A DNA stretch of 64,000 bases from Nocardioides sp. zg-1228. GTDB taxonomy: Bacteria > Actinomycetota > Actinomycetes > Propionibacteriales > Nocardioidaceae. The position numbers were made by a program, and so were the translations under genes. The stretch's first letter is position 1, and every line of letters begins with the position of its first letter. The notes beneath the pieces were generated by a model that did not search any database, was not told where the DNA came from, and saw nothing but the letters and a program-made list of their open reading frames with translations. The stretch lies in the NCBI RefSeq assembly GCF_017086465.1, contig NZ_CP070961.1, positions 1,860,001 through 1,924,000 of the forward strand. The letters run 5' to 3'. Positions 1 to 10,921 of the stretch are shown here, piece after piece.

Positions 1-212
1 GGCAGGGTCGGCGTCGACAGGGTCAGGTCGACACCGCTGGTCTCGGCGAGGGTGGTCGCGGCCACGGCGAGGGCCTCCTCGGGGGTGGGACCGTCGTCGG
101 CACCGCCGCCGCCTCCGTCGTCGCCGGAGCAGGCGGCCAGGGCGGGGAGGGCGAGGACGAGGGCGGCGACCGTCGTGACGAGTCGTCCTGAGGTGCGGGC
201 ACGGGCGGACAT
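1..212 (-). CDS. Putative LprG/LppX-like lipoprotein, N-terminal part only
   Basis: The ATG is read from base 212 downward; 70 residues are visible and the rest runs off the window. They form a lipoprotein signal: basic start (MSARARTSGR), a hydrophobic run and a lipobox LAAC, so Cys28 should be lipidated after export. A Gly/Asp-rich linker follows, then a segment with PTPEEALAVAATTLAE, which resembles the start of the mycobacterial LppX/LprA/LprF/LprG family (acylated lipid or glycolipid carriers of the cell envelope). The start lies 5 bases after the parC stop, so co-transcription with parC is likely. The lipoprotein nature is clear; the family is tentative because only the first residues are present. 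Confidence 0.7.
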   Translation of the reverse strand, partial: MSARARTSGRLVTTVAALVLALPALAACSGDDGGGGGADDGPTPEEALAVAATTLAETSGVDLTLSTPTL

Positions 213-217
213 GCGGC

Positions 218-2740
<2,523 letters not shown>

Positions 2741-2816
2741 GGCGGTCATTGTCCCCGCTGCCCTGCCGCCGACGACCGGGGGCACGCCGACGGCGGCGCG
2801 CCGGTTCACGCACGGG

Positions 2817-3030
2817 GTCGAGTCGGCGCGTCCTGGCGCGCATTCGGGGTCGAGTCGGCGTGTCCTCGCGCGCATACGGGGTCGAGTCGGCGCGTCCTCG
2901 CCGACCGCCGGTCAGGATGCGCCGACTCGGCGGTGGTTTGGGGTCAGGATGCGCCGACTCGGCGGTGCTTCGCGGTCAGAATGCGCCGCCTCGACGGGAA
3001 ATTGCGGCCAGGACGCGCCCACTCGCCGTG
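2817..3030. repeat. 32-bp-period repeat array with head-to-head inversion (copy 1)
   Basis: Between divergent parC and the acetyltransferase gene, a unit with core GAGTCGGCGYGTCCT begins at 2817, 2849 and 2881, exactly 32 bp apart. It then recurs in the opposite orientation (core AGGATGCGCCGACTC) at 2911, 2943, 2975 and 3007, again every 32 bp, with the last two copies degenerate. A related array lies at 40225-40402. The core contains the small palindrome GCCGACTCGGC. The rest of the 322-bp gap holds only the promoter of the next gene. Function is unknown; opposing arms could form a long hairpin. This array also creates false N-terminal extensions of parC. Confidence 0.9.
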
Positions 3031-3050
3031 GGGCGGGGGCGGAGTCCCGA

Positions 3051-3056
3051 TAGATT
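3051..3056 (+). promoter_or_regulatory. -10 box of a leaderless promoter
   Basis: TAGATT ends 6 nt before the GTG at 3063, so the transcript would begin at or next to the start codon. No Shine-Dalgarno sequence is present. The same TANNNT plus 6-8 nt geometry recurs through the window. Confidence 0.55.
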
Positions 3057-3062
3057 GCCACC

Positions 3063-5786
3063 GTGACCGACACGGACGCCGCAGCACCCGAGCCGCGTAC
3101 GACGCCCGCGCCCCGGCACTGGGAGGCCGACGTCCTGCTCCGCGACGGGCGCACGGCCCACATCCGGCCGATCCAGCCCGAGGACCGCGAGCTGCTCGTC
3201 GAGTTCTACAGCCGGGTCTCGGACCAGTCGAAGTACTACCGCTTCTTCTCGCCGATGCCCGAGCTGTCCGAGCGCGACCTCGACCGGTTCACCCGCGTCG
3301 ACCACCGCGACCGGGTCGCGCTGATCCTGCTCGTGGCCGGCCAGATGATCGCGGTCGGCCGCTACGACACGATCCGCCCCGGCTACGCCGAGGTGGCCTT
3401 CCTCGTCGAGGACGCCCACCAGGGTCGCGGCATCGGCCAGCTCCTCCTCGAGCACCTCGCCCAGGCCGGCCGCGAGCGCGGCGTCGAGGAGTTCGTCGCC
3501 GAGGTCCTGCCCGACAACCAGGCGATGATCCACACGTTCCGCGACGCCGGCTACCAGGTGAAGAGCGCCTTCGAGGAGGGCGTGATGGAGATGGTGTTCC
3601 GGATCGACCCGACCGACACCGCGCTCGGCGTGATGGAGCAGCGCGAGCACCGGGCCGAGTACGCCTCGATCGAGCGCTTCTTCTCGCCGCGGTCGGTCGC
3701 CATCATCGGCGCCAGCCGACGCCAAGACACCATCGGCCGTGCCCTGGTGCGCCACCTCGTGCTCGGCAACTTCACCGGCCGGATCCACGTGGTCAACCCC
3801 AGCGCCGACTCGGTGTCGGGGATGCCGGCGTGGAAGTCGGTGGGCGACATCCCCGGCGACGTCGACGTGGCGATCGTCGCGGTGCCCGCCGAGGCGGTCC
3901 AGGACGTCGTGCTCGACTGCGCCGCCAAGGGCGTCCACGGGCTGGTGGTCATCTCCTCGGGCTTCGCCGAGACCGGCGAGGAGGGCCGCATGCGGCAGCG
4001 CCGCCTGGTCGGGCTGTCCCGCTCCTACGGCCTGCGCCTGATCGGGCCCAACGCCCTCGGCATCATCAACACCCACCCCGACGTCCAGCTCAACGCCTCG
4101 CTGTCGTCGGTGATGCCGCCCCGCGGCCGTGCCGGGTTCTTCTGCCAGTCGGGCGCGCTCGGCACCGCGATCCTGGAGAAGGTGCAGAACCGTGGTCTGG
4201 GACTCACCACCTTCGTCAGCGCCGGCAACCGCGCCGACGTGTCGGGCAACGACCTCCTGCAGTACTGGGAGGAGGACGACGCCACCGAGGTGGTGCTGCT
4301 CTACCTCGAGTCGATCGGCAACCCGCGCAAGTTCTCCCGCATCGCCCGGCGGGTGAGTCGCCGCAAGCCGATCGTCGCGGTCCGCTCGGGGCGCAGCTCC
4401 CAGGGCGTGCCCATGGGCCACGCCGTGCGCCGGATCGGCGCCCCGGGCCAGGCGGTCGACGCGATGTTCCGCCAGGCCGGGATCATCCAGGTCGAGTCGC
4501 TCGAGGAGATGTTCGACGTCGCCCAGCTGCTCGCCCACCAGCCCCTGCCGCGCGGTCGCCGGGTCGCCGTCGTGGGCAACTCCGACGCGCTCGGCCTGCT
4601 CGCCGCCGACGCCGCCAACTCCGTCGGGCTGGTCGTCAACCGCCAGGAGGCGCTCGGTGCCGACGCGACCGCCGAGGACTTCGAGGACGCCCTCGACGCC
4701 GCCATCGACGACCCCGACGTCGACGCCGTCGTCGCGATCTTCATCCCGCCGCTCAACGTCGCGGGCGCCCGCGAGGACGTCGCCAACGTGCTCGCCGCCG
4801 TCGGCGAGCAGTCCGACAAGCCGATCGTGTCGACCTTCCTCGGCACCGAGGGCGTCCCGGAGCTGCTGCGGGTGCCCGACGTGGCCGGCTCCAGCGCGGG
4901 TCGCGGGTCGGTGCCGTCGTACCCCGCGGTCGAGGCCGCCGTGCGCGCGCTCGCGCACGTCGTCGAGTACGCCGTGTGGCTGCGGGTGCCGCAGGCGCCG
5001 GCCCTCGCGCCGGTCGCCCACGACGCGGACGCGGCCCGCCACCTCGTCAACGAGGTCCTGATGCGCCACCCCGAGGGCCGCGACCTCGACTACCAGGAGC
5101 AGAAGCGGCTCCTGGCCGCCTACGGCATCGACCTCTGGGACACCTATGCCGTCGCGTCGCTCGACGAGGCGACCACGGCGGGGGAGGCGCTGGGGTGGGA
5201 CGTGGTGCTGAAGGCGACCGCCGACCACCTGCGCGACCGGCCCGACCTGGCACACGTGTGGCGCAACATCGACACGCCCGCGGAGATGGCGCAGGCGTGG
5301 CGCTCGCTGAGCCACGTCATCACCGACCCCGACCGGGCCGGCTTCGTGGTGCAGCGCAACGCCCCGCCCGGAGTGCCGGTCACCATCGCGACGATGGAGG
5401 ACCCGCTCTTCGGCCCGGTGCTGTCCTTCGGCATCGGCGGCGCGCTCACGGAGCTGCTGGGGGATCGGGCCTACCGGATCCCGCCGCTCGCCGACCACGA
5501 CGCCCAGGACATGGTGCGCGACATCAAGGCCTCCCCGCTCCTCTTCGGCTACCGCGGCGGCGAGAGCGTCGACGTGGCCGAGATCGAGCGCCTGGTGCGG
5601 CAGGTGGCCCAGCTCCAGCACGACCTGCCGCAGGTCCGGGCGCTGCAGCTGCCCCTCGTGCTGGCAGGCGCCAAGGGCGCGACCGTGCTCGGCGCCACGG
5701 TCCGGGTCGAGCCGGTCAAGGACCCGCGCTCCGACTGGTTCGTCCGACGGCTGAGCACGATGGCTGGGGACACCCTGACCGACTGA
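3063..5786 (+). CDS. Bifunctional GNAT / acyl-CoA synthetase (Pat-type protein lysine acetyltransferase)
   Basis: A 907-residue fusion. Residues about 20-180 are a GNAT acetyltransferase with acetyl-CoA motif QGRGIG. A CoA-binding Rossmann domain starts near residue 200 (SVAIIGASRR), followed by succinyl-CoA-ligase-like domains (FFCQSGALGTAILEKVQ) and an ATP-grasp domain over the last 230 or so residues (LDYQEQKRLLAAYGI, then GPVLSFGIGGALTELL). This N-terminal GNAT order is the actinobacterial arrangement; enterobacterial Pat has GNAT at the C-terminus. Family members acetylate lysines of acyl-CoA synthetases and other enzymes, and the synthetase part usually serves as a regulatory module. 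Whether it keeps ligase activity cannot be told here. The GTG start fits a leaderless transcript. Confidence 0.9.
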   Translation: MTDTDAAAPEPRTTPAPRHWEADVLLRDGRTAHIRPIQPEDRELLVEFYSRVSDQSKYYRFFSPMPELSERDLDRFTRVDHRDRVALILLVAGQMIAVGRYDTIRPGYAEVAFLVEDAHQGRGIGQLLLEHLAQAGRERGVEEFVAEVLPDNQAMIHTFRDAGYQVKSAFEEGVMEMVFRIDPTDTALGVMEQREHRAEYASIERFFSPRSVAIIGASRRQDTIGRALVRHLVLGNFTGRIHVVNPSADSVSGMPAWKSVGDIPGDVDVAIVAVPAEAVQDVVLDCAAKGVHGLVVISSGFAETGEEGRMRQRRLVGLSRSYGLRLIGPNALGIINTHPDVQLNASLSSVMPPRGRAGFFCQSGALGTAILEKVQNRGLGLTTFVSAGNRADVSGNDLLQYWEEDDATEVVLLYLESIGNPRKFSRIARRVSRRKPIVAVRSGRSSQGVPMGHAVRRIGAPGQAVDAMFRQAGIIQVESLEEMFDVAQLLAHQPLPRGRRVAVVGNSDALGLLAADAANSVGLVVNRQEALGADATAEDFEDALDAAIDDPDVDAVVAIFIPPLNVAGAREDVANVLAAVGEQSDKPIVSTFLGTEGVPELLRVPDVAGSSAGRGSVPSYPAVEAAVRALAHVVEYAVWLRVPQAPALAPVAHDADAARHLVNEVLMRHPEGRDLDYQEQKRLLAAYGIDLWDTYAVASLDEATTAGEALGWDVVLKATADHLRDRPDLAHVWRNIDTPAEMAQAWRSLSHVITDPDRAGFVVQRNAPPGVPVTIATMEDPLFGPVLSFGIGGALTELLGDRAYRIPPLADHDAQDMVRDIKASPLLFGYRGGESVDVAEIERLVRQVAQLQHDLPQVRALQLPLVLAGAKGATVLGATVRVEPVKDPRSDWFVRRLSTMAGDTLTD

Positions 5787-5809
5787 GCCAGGCGTGACAG
5801 ACTGCCACC

Positions 5810-6391
5810 ATGCCCCGCTCGACCCGTGACGCGGACGTCTCCCACGACCTCCGCAAGGCGATCCACCGCACCGGCTACTACCCCGAGGTCGTCGCCGACG
5901 GCGTCTTCTCCGCGGCCGGCGGCGAGGAGGTCCTTTCCTACTTCGTCCACCACGAGACGACGTTCGACCACGAGGAGGTGCGTCGCCACCTGACGGCGCT
6001 CCTGCTCACGCCCACCCGCCTGGTGATCGCGCACACCGACGAGCACCCGGGCGACGACCTGCTGCCCGAGCCCTACACGTCGACGACCACCGAGGCGGTC
6101 ACCCTCACCTCGATCCGCACCGTCGTCGTGACGCGGATGGTGGCCAACCCGACCAAGGGCGTCGCACCGCCCGCCGAGGCCGTGCTGACCATCGGCTGGG
6201 GCGGTGTGGGTCGCCTCGACCTCGAGCCGGCCGCCTGCTCCGACCCGAGCTGCGACGCCGACCACGGCTACACCGGCACGCTCGCCGGCGACGACTACAC
6301 CCTGCGGGTGTCGGCGGCCGCCGAGGGCGCCGACGCCGTGGCCGGCCTGCTGGCGTTCGCCGAGGCGCTGTCGTCCCGCACCCGCGGATGA
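5810..6391 (+). CDS. DUF5998 family protein
   Basis: A 193-residue soluble protein of a family found mainly in actinobacteria, with no established function. Visible features are a conserved N-terminal block (DLRKAIHRTGYYPEVV), a Cys pair in CSDPSCDADHGYTG that could bind a metal, and a C-terminal helix. It lies between the Pat-type gene and the phosphodiesterase at 6402, 10 bp before the latter, so the two are probably one operon. CAGACT ends 6 nt before the ATG, giving a weak leaderless promoter of its own. No signal peptide or membrane segment is visible. Confidence 0.8.
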   Translation: MPRSTRDADVSHDLRKAIHRTGYYPEVVADGVFSAAGGEEVLSYFVHHETTFDHEEVRRHLTALLLTPTRLVIAHTDEHPGDDLLPEPYTSTTTEAVTLTSIRTVVVTRMVANPTKGVAPPAEAVLTIGWGGVGRLDLEPAACSDPSCDADHGYTGTLAGDDYTLRVSAAAEGADAVAGLLAFAEALSSRTRG

Positions 6392-6401
6392 GCACCCACC
6401 G

Positions 6402-7538
6402 GTGACGGCCGACCAGGCGCCGGCCGGATTCACCGCGCCGGCCTACGGTGACCGCTCGCTCGCCGACGTGGTGCCCTCGGTGGCCCGCGCCCTCGGGGTC
6501 GAGCTCGACGGTCACCCCGTCGGGTTCGAGCTCCCGCCGGCACCGTCCTACGTCGTCTTCCTCGTCGACGGGATGGGCGCCGAGCTGCTCGCCCGCTACG
6601 CCCACTCAGCCCCCTACCTGTCGTCGCTCCTCGACGGTGCGGCCACCGGCACGGCCGGCGTGCCCTCGACCACCGCGACGTCCCTCACCTCGCTGGGCAC
6701 CGGGCTGGTGCCGGGCGCGCACGGGCTGGTCGGGTTCACCGCGCGCATCCCGGGCACCGACCGGCTGCTCAACCACCTGTGGTGGGACAAGGGCGTCGAC
6801 CCGGTCGAGTGGCAGCCGCACCCCACCGCGCTCGGCCGCCTCGCGCACGCCGGAGTGAGCGTCACCTCGGTCAACAAGCGCGACTTCGAGGGCTCCGGCC
6901 TCACCGTGGCCTCGCAGCGAGGGACGGCGTACGTCGGGGCAGACCGCGTCGGCGAGCGGATCGCCGCGGCCGTGGCCGCCTCCGCCGACCAGCCGTCGCT
7001 GACCTACGTCTACGACTCCGACCTCGACTGGACGGGCCACAAGTTCGGCGTCGCCTCGACCCAGTGGCTGCAGCAGCTCGCGATGGTCGACGCCGAGGCC
7101 GAGCAGCTGCGCGAGGCGCTGCCGCCCGCGACCCGGCTCGTGGTGGTCGCCGACCACGGCATGGTCGACAGCCCGCGCGACGCGCGGGTCGACGTCGACG
7201 AGGTCGCCGGCATGCGCGACGGGGTGGCGCTGCTCGGCGGCGAGGCCAGGTTCCGCCACCTCTACTGCGCGGCCGGCGCCGTCCCCGACGTGGTCGCGAC
7301 CTGGCGCGAGGTGCTGGGGGAGCGGGCGAGCGTCGTGACCCGCGACGAGGCCGTCGGACTGGGGTGGTTCGGCCCGGTCGCCCCGGGCGTGCTGCCACGG
7401 CTGGGCGACGTGATGGTCGCCTGCCACGGCGACGCCGCGGTGATGTCGTCGCGCGACTTCGCCTACGAGGACACCCTGGTCGGGTTGCACGGGTCGCTCA
7501 CCTCGGCCGAGATGCTGATCCCGATCCTCGTCGACTGA
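6402..7538 (+). CDS. Alkaline phosphatase-superfamily phosphodiesterase / nucleotide pyrophosphatase
   Basis: A 378-residue member of the type I phosphodiesterase/nucleotide pyrophosphatase group of the alkaline phosphatase superfamily. Metal-site motifs are visible in order: VVFLVDGMGAELL (first Asp), the nucleophile region VPSTTATSLTSLGTG, YDSDLDWTGHKFG (Asp/His ligands) and VVVADHGMVD. It should hydrolyse a phosphodiester or pyrophosphate, substrate unknown. There is no signal peptide, so it is cytoplasmic unless exported another way. GTG at 6402 was chosen because it is the first in-frame start after DUF5998 and keeps the domain whole; frames opening upstream overlap DUF5998. Pairing with DUF5998 suggests a shared but unknown role. 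Confidence 0.85.
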   Translation: MTADQAPAGFTAPAYGDRSLADVVPSVARALGVELDGHPVGFELPPAPSYVVFLVDGMGAELLARYAHSAPYLSSLLDGAATGTAGVPSTTATSLTSLGTGLVPGAHGLVGFTARIPGTDRLLNHLWWDKGVDPVEWQPHPTALGRLAHAGVSVTSVNKRDFEGSGLTVASQRGTAYVGADRVGERIAAAVAASADQPSLTYVYDSDLDWTGHKFGVASTQWLQQLAMVDAEAEQLREALPPATRLVVVADHGMVDSPRDARVDVDEVAGMRDGVALLGGEARFRHLYCAAGAVPDVVATWREVLGERASVVTRDEAVGLGWFGPVAPGVLPRLGDVMVACHGDAAVMSSRDFAYEDTLVGLHGSLTSAEMLIPILVD

Positions 7539-7566
7539 CGCCGGTAGGACCGGTCCGCGGCGCGGG

Positions 7567-8220
7567 TCAGCCGAACGGCAGCGGCTCCGGCGCCAGCGAG
7601 ACCGCCTTGGCGCGCGCCGCCGTGAGCCGTCGGCGGTGGTGCTGGCGGCACAGCACCTCGTAGGCCACGTCGGCGGGCGGCTCGTCGACGCTGTCCACGT
7701 CGCCGACGACGACGACGTCGCCCTCGACGACCATCGCGCCGTTCTCGGTGCGGGCGTTGTGGGTGGCGCGCTTGCCGCACCAGCACAGCGCCTCGACCTG
7801 GAGGACGTTCATCCGGTCGGCGAGCTCGACCAGGCGCGCGCTGCCCGGGAAGAGCTGGGAGCGGAAGTCGGTGAGGATCCCGAAGGCGAACACGTCGATC
7901 TGCAGCTCGTCGACGACCTTCGCGAGCTGGTCGATCTGCGCGGCGGAGTAGAACTGCGCCTCGTCGCACACGAGGTAGTCGATGCGCCCCCCGCGGGTCA
8001 GGGTGTCGACGACGTAGGCCCAGAAGTCGAAGCCGGCGTCGACCTCGAGCGCGTCGTGGGTGAGCCCGAGCCGGCTGGAGACCACCGCCTGCCCGGACCG
8101 GTCGTGGGTCGTGAAGATCCGGCCGACGCGTCCGCGGGCGGCGTGGTTGTGGTTGGTCTGGAGCGCCAGCGTCGACTTGCCGGAGTCCATCGTGCCCGTG
8201 AAGAAGTGCAGTTCAGCCAT
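7567..8220 (-). CDS. tdk: Thymidine kinase
   Basis: This 217-residue enzyme phosphorylates thymidine in nucleotide salvage. Motifs: P-loop GTMDSGKS at residues 9-16, Walker-B-like LVCDEAQF, the lasso/zinc region with Cys pair CWCGKRATHNAR, and a second zinc-ligand area VLCRQHHRRR, as in type II thymidine kinases. Length matches the family. It converges with the phosphodiesterase gene at 7538 and is divergent from the sulfurtransferase at 8275. Start ATG at 8220 leads straight into the conserved beta strand before the P-loop. Confidence 0.95.
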   Translation of the reverse strand: MAELHFFTGTMDSGKSTLALQTNHNHAARGRVGRIFTTHDRSGQAVVSSRLGLTHDALEVDAGFDFWAYVVDTLTRGGRIDYLVCDEAQFYSAAQIDQLAKVVDELQIDVFAFGILTDFRSQLFPGSARLVELADRMNVLQVEALCWCGKRATHNARTENGAMVVEGDVVVVGDVDSVDEPPADVAYEVLCRQHHRRRLTAARAKAVSLAPEPLPFG

Positions 8221-8274
8221 GTCCGGGGAATCCTGTCACAGTGCCGACCCGTAAGGGCGGCTACCGTGCCGCGC

Positions 8275-9111
8275 ATGGACGACTTCTCCCGCGGGCCGCT
8301 GGTCAGCCCTGACGAGCTCGCCGCCGAGCGCGCCTCCGACCCCGAGCAGGTCACCGTCCTCGACGTGCGCTACCTCCAGGGCGGGCCACCGGGACGCGGA
8401 CTGCACGAGGCCGGGCACGTCCCGGGAGCGGTCTACGTCGACCTCGACGTCGACCTCGCCGATCCGCCGGGCGCCGGGGGCCGCCACCCGCTGCCCGACC
8501 CGGCACGGTTCGAGGCGGCCATGCGGCGCGCGGGCGTGCGCGGGGACCGCCCGGTCGTCGTGTACGACGACTGGCAGGGGCGGGCGGCCGCGCGGGCGTG
8601 GTGGCTGCTGCGCCACCACGGGCACCGCGACGTGCGGGTGCTCGACGGCGGGTGGACCGCCTGGCTCGAGGACGGCCATCCCGCCGAGACGGGGCCGGTG
8701 GACGTCGCGCCGGGCGACTTCACGGTCGCGGCGGTGCCACAGACGCCCGTCGTGGGGCCTGATCAGGTGCTCGACGTCGAGGTGCTCGTCGACGCGCGGG
8801 CGCCGGAGCGCTTCCGCGGCGACACCGAGCCCGTCGACCCCGTCGCCGGTCACATCCCCGGCGCCGTCAACGTGCCGACCACCGCCAACCTCGACGACCG
8901 CGGCCGGTTCCTGCCACCGCCGCTGCTGCGCGAGGCGTACGCCCGTGTCGGCGCCGACACGGCCGCGTCCGTCGCGGCCTACTGCGGCTCCGGCGTCACC
9001 GCGGCGCACGACCTGCTCGCGATGGAACTGGTGGGCATCCGCGCGGCGCTCTACCCGGGGAGCTGGAGCGGCTGGATCACCGACCCCGACCGGCCCGTCG
9101 CGACCGGCTGA
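8275..9111 (+). CDS. Sulfurtransferase with two rhodanese domains (SseA type)
   Basis: A 278-residue tandem rhodanese protein. The first domain (about residues 10-130) is structural and has lost the catalytic Cys (VVVYDDWQGRAAARAW). The second (about 150-275) carries the active loop AAYCGSGVTA with the persulfide-forming Cys. CRxGx[TS]-type loops move sulfur from thiosulfate or 3-mercaptopyruvate to cyanide or thiols; CGSGVT is the mercaptopyruvate sulfurtransferase form. The ATG at 8275 has TACCGT ending 7 nt before it, so the mRNA is probably leaderless. Frames opening upstream overlap tdk and were discarded. Confidence 0.92.
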   Translation: MDDFSRGPLVSPDELAAERASDPEQVTVLDVRYLQGGPPGRGLHEAGHVPGAVYVDLDVDLADPPGAGGRHPLPDPARFEAAMRRAGVRGDRPVVVYDDWQGRAAARAWWLLRHHGHRDVRVLDGGWTAWLEDGHPAETGPVDVAPGDFTVAAVPQTPVVGPDQVLDVEVLVDARAPERFRGDTEPVDPVAGHIPGAVNVPTTANLDDRGRFLPPPLLREAYARVGADTAASVAAYCGSGVTAAHDLLAMELVGIRAALYPGSWSGWITDPDRPVATG

Positions 9112-9146
9112 CGGTCGCTGACCGGCGCGTGGACCGGGCGCGACCC

Positions 9147-10130
9147 TCAGTCGCCCTTGCCGCCGCCGAACATGATCTCGTCCCAGCTCGGCACCGACGC
9201 CCGACCGCGCTTGCGGGTCGGCTTGGACCGGGGCTCGCCCGTGGCCACGTCCGACTGCGGGTCGGACTGCGGGTCGGACTGCGGGTCTTGCCGGTCGGAC
9301 TGCTGCTCGGTCGCGTCCGGCGTGCGAGCGGCGCCACCGCTCGGGGTCTCGTGCTCGTCGCGGTGGGCCGTGACGGGCCGGTCGGTGCCCAGGCCGGGGT
9401 CGGCGAGCTCCATGGTGGTCTCCTCGGGGGAGGCCTCCTCGCCGGTGACCATCTCGATCGCGTCGTCGCCCAGGGGCACGTCGCCGTCCACCGCGCTGAG
9501 GCGACGCTGGCGCGCGGCGGTGAGGTCGTCGGCGGCCGGCGAGCTGGTGGCGGCGGGGGCGGCGTCGCCGACGAGCCAGCGGGCGTCGTCGTCGTCGATG
9601 GTGACGAAGCTGCCGCGCGGGTCGTGGGAGAAGGTGGCGGTGCCGACGCGGCCGGCCACCTCGTAGAGGGCCGTGAGGGTCCACCGGCCGTCCTCGCGGC
9701 GCCAGGCGTCCCACTCGATGGTGGCCGGGTCGACGTTGTGCGAGCGCAGGTGCGCGCTCACCGCCTCGCCCAGCGTCCGGGCACCCGACTCGCTGGCGCG
9801 GCGGCGTACGGACGCGAGCTGGGCGCGCTCGGCGACGTGGGCGCGCTCGGCCATCACCGGCGCGGCGAACGGCATGATCTTCTCCACCGAGGTGCCCGCC
9901 GCGTGGGCGACCGCCTCCGGTGACTCACCGGCTCGGATGCGCGTCTGGATGTCGCGTGGACGGAGGCTTGATTCCATCGGGATCTCCAACTGGCCGTTGC
10001 TGTCGTGGGCGCCGGCGAGCGCGCGGCGGAGCCGGGCGTCGATCGCCAGGGTGTGCTCCTGGCCCGACTCGTCCACCAGCAGCAGGCGCTTGCCGTCCCT
10101 GCTGCGTCCGGTGAACGTCAGCTTGGCCAT
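9147..10130 (-). CDS. sepH: Cell division protein SepH (DUF3071)
   Basis: A 327-residue homologue of SepH, an actinobacterial protein that binds FtsZ and promotes its assembly. The N-terminal DUF3071 domain (about residues 1-170, with a helix-turn-helix-like part around RPRDIQTRIRAGESPEAVAHAAG) is followed by an acidic, disordered linker and the conserved C-terminal tag VPSWDEIMFGG. The linker contains QSDP repeats encoded by a 12-bp tandem repeat (three units, 9253-9287). CAGGAG lies about 10 nt before the ATG, so this gene has a conventional ribosome site. Confidence 0.93.
   Translation of the reverse strand: MAKLTFTGRSRDGKRLLLVDESGQEHTLAIDARLRRALAGAHDSNGQLEIPMESSLRPRDIQTRIRAGESPEAVAHAAGTSVEKIMPFAAPVMAERAHVAERAQLASVRRRASESGARTLGEAVSAHLRSHNVDPATIEWDAWRREDGRWTLTALYEVAGRVGTATFSHDPRGSFVTIDDDDARWLVGDAAPAATSSPAADDLTAARQRRLSAVDGDVPLGDDAIEMVTGEEASPEETTMELADPGLGTDRPVTAHRDEHETPSGGAARTPDATEQQSDRQDPQSDPQSDPQSDVATGEPRSKPTRKRGRASVPSWDEIMFGGGKGD
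9253..9287. repeat. 12-bp tandem repeat inside sepH
   Basis: Three copies of GACTGCGGGTCG (the last lacks one base) encode QSDP repeats in the disordered SepH linker on the minus strand. In-frame copy-number change would alter linker length without disrupting the domains. Confidence 0.85.
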
Positions 10131-10260
10131 CGACGGCGGGCTCCTGCCTGGCTGGTGGTCGGGGGATGGTCGCGGGTGCGGGTGGCATCCGTGCGCTCGA
10201 GCCTACGCCAGCGCAGCGCGCCGGAGCGGGCACCTCCGCGGCGCGCCCTAGGCTGGAGTG

Positions 10261-10896
10261 GTGCCCGTTACGGACTTCGCGACGACGATCGTCGCGCTCG
10301 ACCTCATCGGGATCTTCTTCTTCGCCGTCGCGGGCGCGCTGGTCGCCGTGCGCCGCAACCTCGACCTGTTCGCGGCGCTCGTCCTGGGCGGGGTCACCGG
10401 GCTGGGCGGGGGCATCATCCGCGACGTGATGATCGGGGACACCCCGCCGGCAGCGCTGGCCGACTGGCGCTACCTGGTCGTCCCGGTCGTCGCGGGGTTC
10501 CTCACCTTCACGTTCCACCCCACGGTGGGGCGGCTCGAGCGGGTGGTCACGGTCTTCGACGCCGTCGGCCTGTCGATGTTCTGCGTCACCGGCGCGCTCA
10601 AGGCGGTCGACTACGGGCTCGACCCGGTCGCCGCCGCGCTGATGGGCATGGTGACCGGCATCGGCGGCGGGATGATCCGCGACGTCCTCGCGGGCACCGT
10701 CCCGGTCATCTTCGAGGGCGTCCTCTACGCCACCCCGGCCCTCGCCGGGGCGGTCGTGGCGGTCCTGCTCGACCGCACCGACCTGCCCCTGCTGGTGGTG
10801 GCGGCCGCGGGGTTCGCCACGTGCCTGGTCTGGCGGCTGCTCGCCCTCGTGCGGGGCTGGCAGGCGCCGCTGCCGAAGGGACCCGCCAGCGTGTGA
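10261..10896 (+). CDS. TRIC-family cation channel (UPF0126)
   Basis: A 211-residue integral membrane protein with about seven transmembrane helices and the duplicated signature GLGGGIIRDVMIGD and GIGGGMIRDVLAG, typical of bacterial TRIC (trimeric intracellular cation) channel homologues. Such proteins form K+/Na+ permeable trimers in vitro; their bacterial role is not settled. TAGGCT ends 6 nt before GTG 10261, supporting that start and a leaderless mRNA; GTG 10258 one codon earlier is possible. It converges on the lactone oxidase gene at 10922. Confidence 0.88.
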   Translation: MPVTDFATTIVALDLIGIFFFAVAGALVAVRRNLDLFAALVLGGVTGLGGGIIRDVMIGDTPPAALADWRYLVVPVVAGFLTFTFHPTVGRLERVVTVFDAVGLSMFCVTGALKAVDYGLDPVAAALMGMVTGIGGGMIRDVLAGTVPVIFEGVLYATPALAGAVVAVLLDRTDLPLLVVAAAGFATCLVWRLLALVRGWQAPLPKGPASV

Positions 10897-10921
10897 CCCG
10901 TCCCGCGGGTCAGTCGCCGGG

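Noticed and set aside
2817..3030. CRISPR array
   Set aside because: The regular 32-bp period suggests repeats, but units invert midway, there are no unique spacers of constant length and no cas genes in the window.
2741..3060. Protein-coding extension or small gene in the parC upstream gap
   Set aside because: Peptides such as QDAPTRR repeat every 32 bp because the DNA is a repeat array; no domain or ribosome site supports translation.
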